Notes under the pieces: model-generated
Seen by the model: only the letters and a program-made list of their open reading frames with translations
The model's database searches: none
What the model was told of the DNA's origin: nothing
Program-made: the position numbers and the translations under genes
Shown: positions 4,763 to 5,702 of the stretch, piece after piece
How the letters are laid out: each line of letters starts with the position of its first letter
Numbering within the stretch: the first letter of the stretch is position 1
Origin: Patescibacteria group bacterium
Lineage (GTDB): Bacteria; Patescibacteriota; Minisyncoccia; Phycocordibacterales; UBA12079
NCBI GenBank assembly: GCA_018894995.1
Contig: JAHIOZ010000102.1
Coordinates: 1 to 5,702 of the forward strand
DNA length: 5,702 nucleotides
Reading direction: 5' to 3'

Positions 4763-5485
4763 TTATTTTTTCTTTTTACCAGAAGGAGCTACATTTTCCA
4801 TTGCTGTAAAATAATTACCGATACCTTGAAATTGAGCATTCGCTTCTTCTTCAATTCTCTCCCCTGTTAAATAAAAATAACCGGTTTCTCCCGCTTCTTC
4901 TTCAACTCCTGTCAAATAAGTAGTGGCTTCTTCATCGTTAGTTATATAGTAAGCCTCTGTTAAAGTCGAAATTAAATGGTCATAAACTGTTATCCCATAC
5001 CCCCCATTCAAATATCCTTCGTCTATTCCTGTAAGTGGAACTAAAGTATCATGTAAAGATTGAGCCAATGCAACATCTTGTTTCTCGTTATATATTGTTA
5101 ATGTCCCGTTGTGATCTGAATCTAACGAACCATTGTGATGAACCGAAACTAAAATATCACATTCTCTGTTTGCTATTTCAATACATTTTGCTATTGCAAT
5201 ATCTACCCTTTCACTTCTACTTAAAATTGTTTCATCTCCTTCTCTAGTTAAAACAACTGTTGCCCCAGCCGATTCCAGTTTACTCTTCAAAGAATAAACA
5301 ACCGATAAATTAACATCTTTTTCAGCAACATAATAATTTATATTATATCCTCCTGTGTAATCTCCTCCGTGACCTGCATCAAGAGCAATTAATTTTCCAT
5401 CAATAGATGATGTGTCAGCTACTACACTACCGGCAATCAACACTGTTAATAATAAAACAACCCCTGCAAATATATTTTTCTTCAT
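4763..5485 (-). CDS. Secreted N-acetylmuramoyl-L-alanine amidase (Amidase_3, zinc-dependent)
   Basis: This 240-residue enzyme should cut the bond between N-acetylmuramic acid and L-alanine of peptidoglycan outside the membrane (EC 3.5.1.28). Residues 1-23 form a signal peptide (MKKN, a hydrophobic core, SVVA). The catalytic domain spans about 31-228. LDAGHGG (35-41) gives zinc ligand H39, E55 in AEKDVNL is the second ligand, and SVHHNG (114-119) gives H116. E177 in LTEAYYITNDEEA is the expected catalytic Glu. Other family marks are the VVLTRE strand (77-82) and the SRSERVDIA helix (89-97). No SH3, LysM or other wall-binding domain is attached, so the protein is a bare catalytic domain. A short internal echo (YLTGVEEEA at 190-198, YLTGERIEEEA at 205-215) is seen. 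The final KKKK lies in the 118-bp repeat and is shared with the RhuM frame. The ATG at 5485 is the natural start because the signal peptide begins there; no Shine-Dalgarno site precedes it. Confidence 0.93.
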   Translation of the reverse strand: MKKNIFAGVVLLLTVLIAGSVVADTSSIDGKLIALDAGHGGDYTGGYNINYYVAEKDVNLSVVYSLKSKLESAGATVVLTREGDETILSRSERVDIAIAKCIEIANRECDILVSVHHNGSLDSDHNGTLTIYNEKQDVALAQSLHDTLVPLTGIDEGYLNGGYGITVYDHLISTLTEAYYITNDEEATTYLTGVEEEAGETGYFYLTGERIEEEANAQFQGIGNYFTAMENVAPSGKKKK

Positions 5486-5702
5486 TTTTATTTTTTGTTA
5501 ATTAATAAATTTTATAATTATTTTTATTTTTGTTATTTTTGTTTTTATTTATTAATAATTAATTGCTAAACAATTTGTCCGAATCGCCCGTCCGCCCCGC
5601 CTGTGCAAGCAGAACGCACTCGGTTCCTATTTTTTTAAAAATCTTTCTACAAAGTATAACAATAAAAATTTTTATGCCAATATATTGACAAATTAACAAA
5701 AA
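5486..5702. other. AT-rich region upstream of the amidase with a GC-rich island
   Basis: Bases 5486-5575 are almost only A and T and should hold the amidase promoter, but no -35/-10 pair stands out. At about 5585-5623 a 39-base stretch is roughly three quarters G+C, quite unlike its surroundings, and is followed on the plus strand by CTATTTTTTT. It may be a remnant of a repeat or a weak terminator for a gene beyond the right edge. I found no gene in it. Confidence 0.4.

Larger units (their letters stand above)
4660..4777 (-). repeat. 118-bp direct repeat, copy B, covering the 3' end of the amidase gene
   Basis: This is the partner of 3432-3549, shifted by exactly 1228 bp. It contains the amidase KKKK-stop (4763-4777), the six 7-bp units (4716-4757) and a perfect 38-bp palindrome (4660-4697) with an AA centre on the plus strand. 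The match stops sharply at both ends: inside the coding sequence after the four Lys codons, and just beyond the hairpin. Confidence 0.9.

Noticed and set aside
3432..4777. Integron attC sites
   Set aside because: The gene-plus-palindrome layout and the size suggest attC, but no RYYYAAC/GTTRRRY core pair in the right places could be found, and no integrase is in the window.
5035..5247. Plus-strand frame inside the amidase gene
   Set aside because: It is the reverse of a catalytic domain whose motifs are all present on the minus strand.
5585..5640. tRNA gene or tRNA fragment in the GC-rich island
   Set aside because: No acceptor stem, anticodon arm or T-arm can be drawn; only a 4-bp GTGC/GCAC pairing is available.

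Overview
The window is AT-rich and sparsely packed. It carries four protein genes and an unusual amount of palindromic intergenic DNA. No gene start has a clear Shine-Dalgarno sequence. Together with a VirB2/TrbC-like pilin segment fused to a peptidase, a RhuM-family protein and many large intergenic hairpins, this suggests a Patescibacteria/CPR-type bacterium (Parcubacteria-like). That is an inference from style and gene families; there is no rRNA or ribosomal marker here to fix the taxonomy.

Layout. (1) 100-996, plus strand: a secreted or membrane protein with a signal peptide, two hydrophobic segments like a VirB2/TrbC pilin, and a C-terminal domain with the complete M15 zinc-peptidase motif set. 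(2) 1043-1121: a 79-bp near-perfect palindrome between convergent genes. (3) 1158-2741, minus strand: a full-length oleate hydratase (myosin-cross-reactive antigen family), with an AT-rich inverted repeat just upstream of its start. (4) 2742-3431: about 690 bp without a gene. It holds a terminator-like hairpin and a 528-bp element with 13-bp terminal inverted repeats. The whole element folds back on itself, and its right arm appears interrupted by two further palindromic modules (a three-way-junction fold and a 78-bp palindrome). (5) 3535-4609, minus strand: a RhuM-family gene split by a frameshift in a run of seven T. (6) 4763-5485, minus strand: a secreted N-acetylmuramoyl-L-alanine amidase (Amidase_3). 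(7) 5486-5702: AT-rich upstream DNA with a short GC-rich island.

The most striking pattern is a 118-bp direct repeat (3432-3549 and 4660-4777, 114 of 118 identical). In both copies it starts with a 38-bp hairpin, continues through six degenerate 7-bp units, and runs into the coding sequence so that it supplies the same Lys-Lys-Lys-Lys-stop to two unrelated proteins, RhuM and the amidase. The RhuM gene therefore sits in a 1228-bp unit that recombination between the repeats could remove, leaving the amidase gene intact.

Two of the four genes encode exported peptidoglycan hydrolases of different chemistry (an M15-like peptidase fused to a pilin-like segment, and an amidase). This fits envelope remodelling, possibly around a type IV secretion or pilus-like machine. 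Oleate hydratase would act on unsaturated fatty acids, perhaps those of a host. Nothing in the arrangement shows that the four genes form one pathway.
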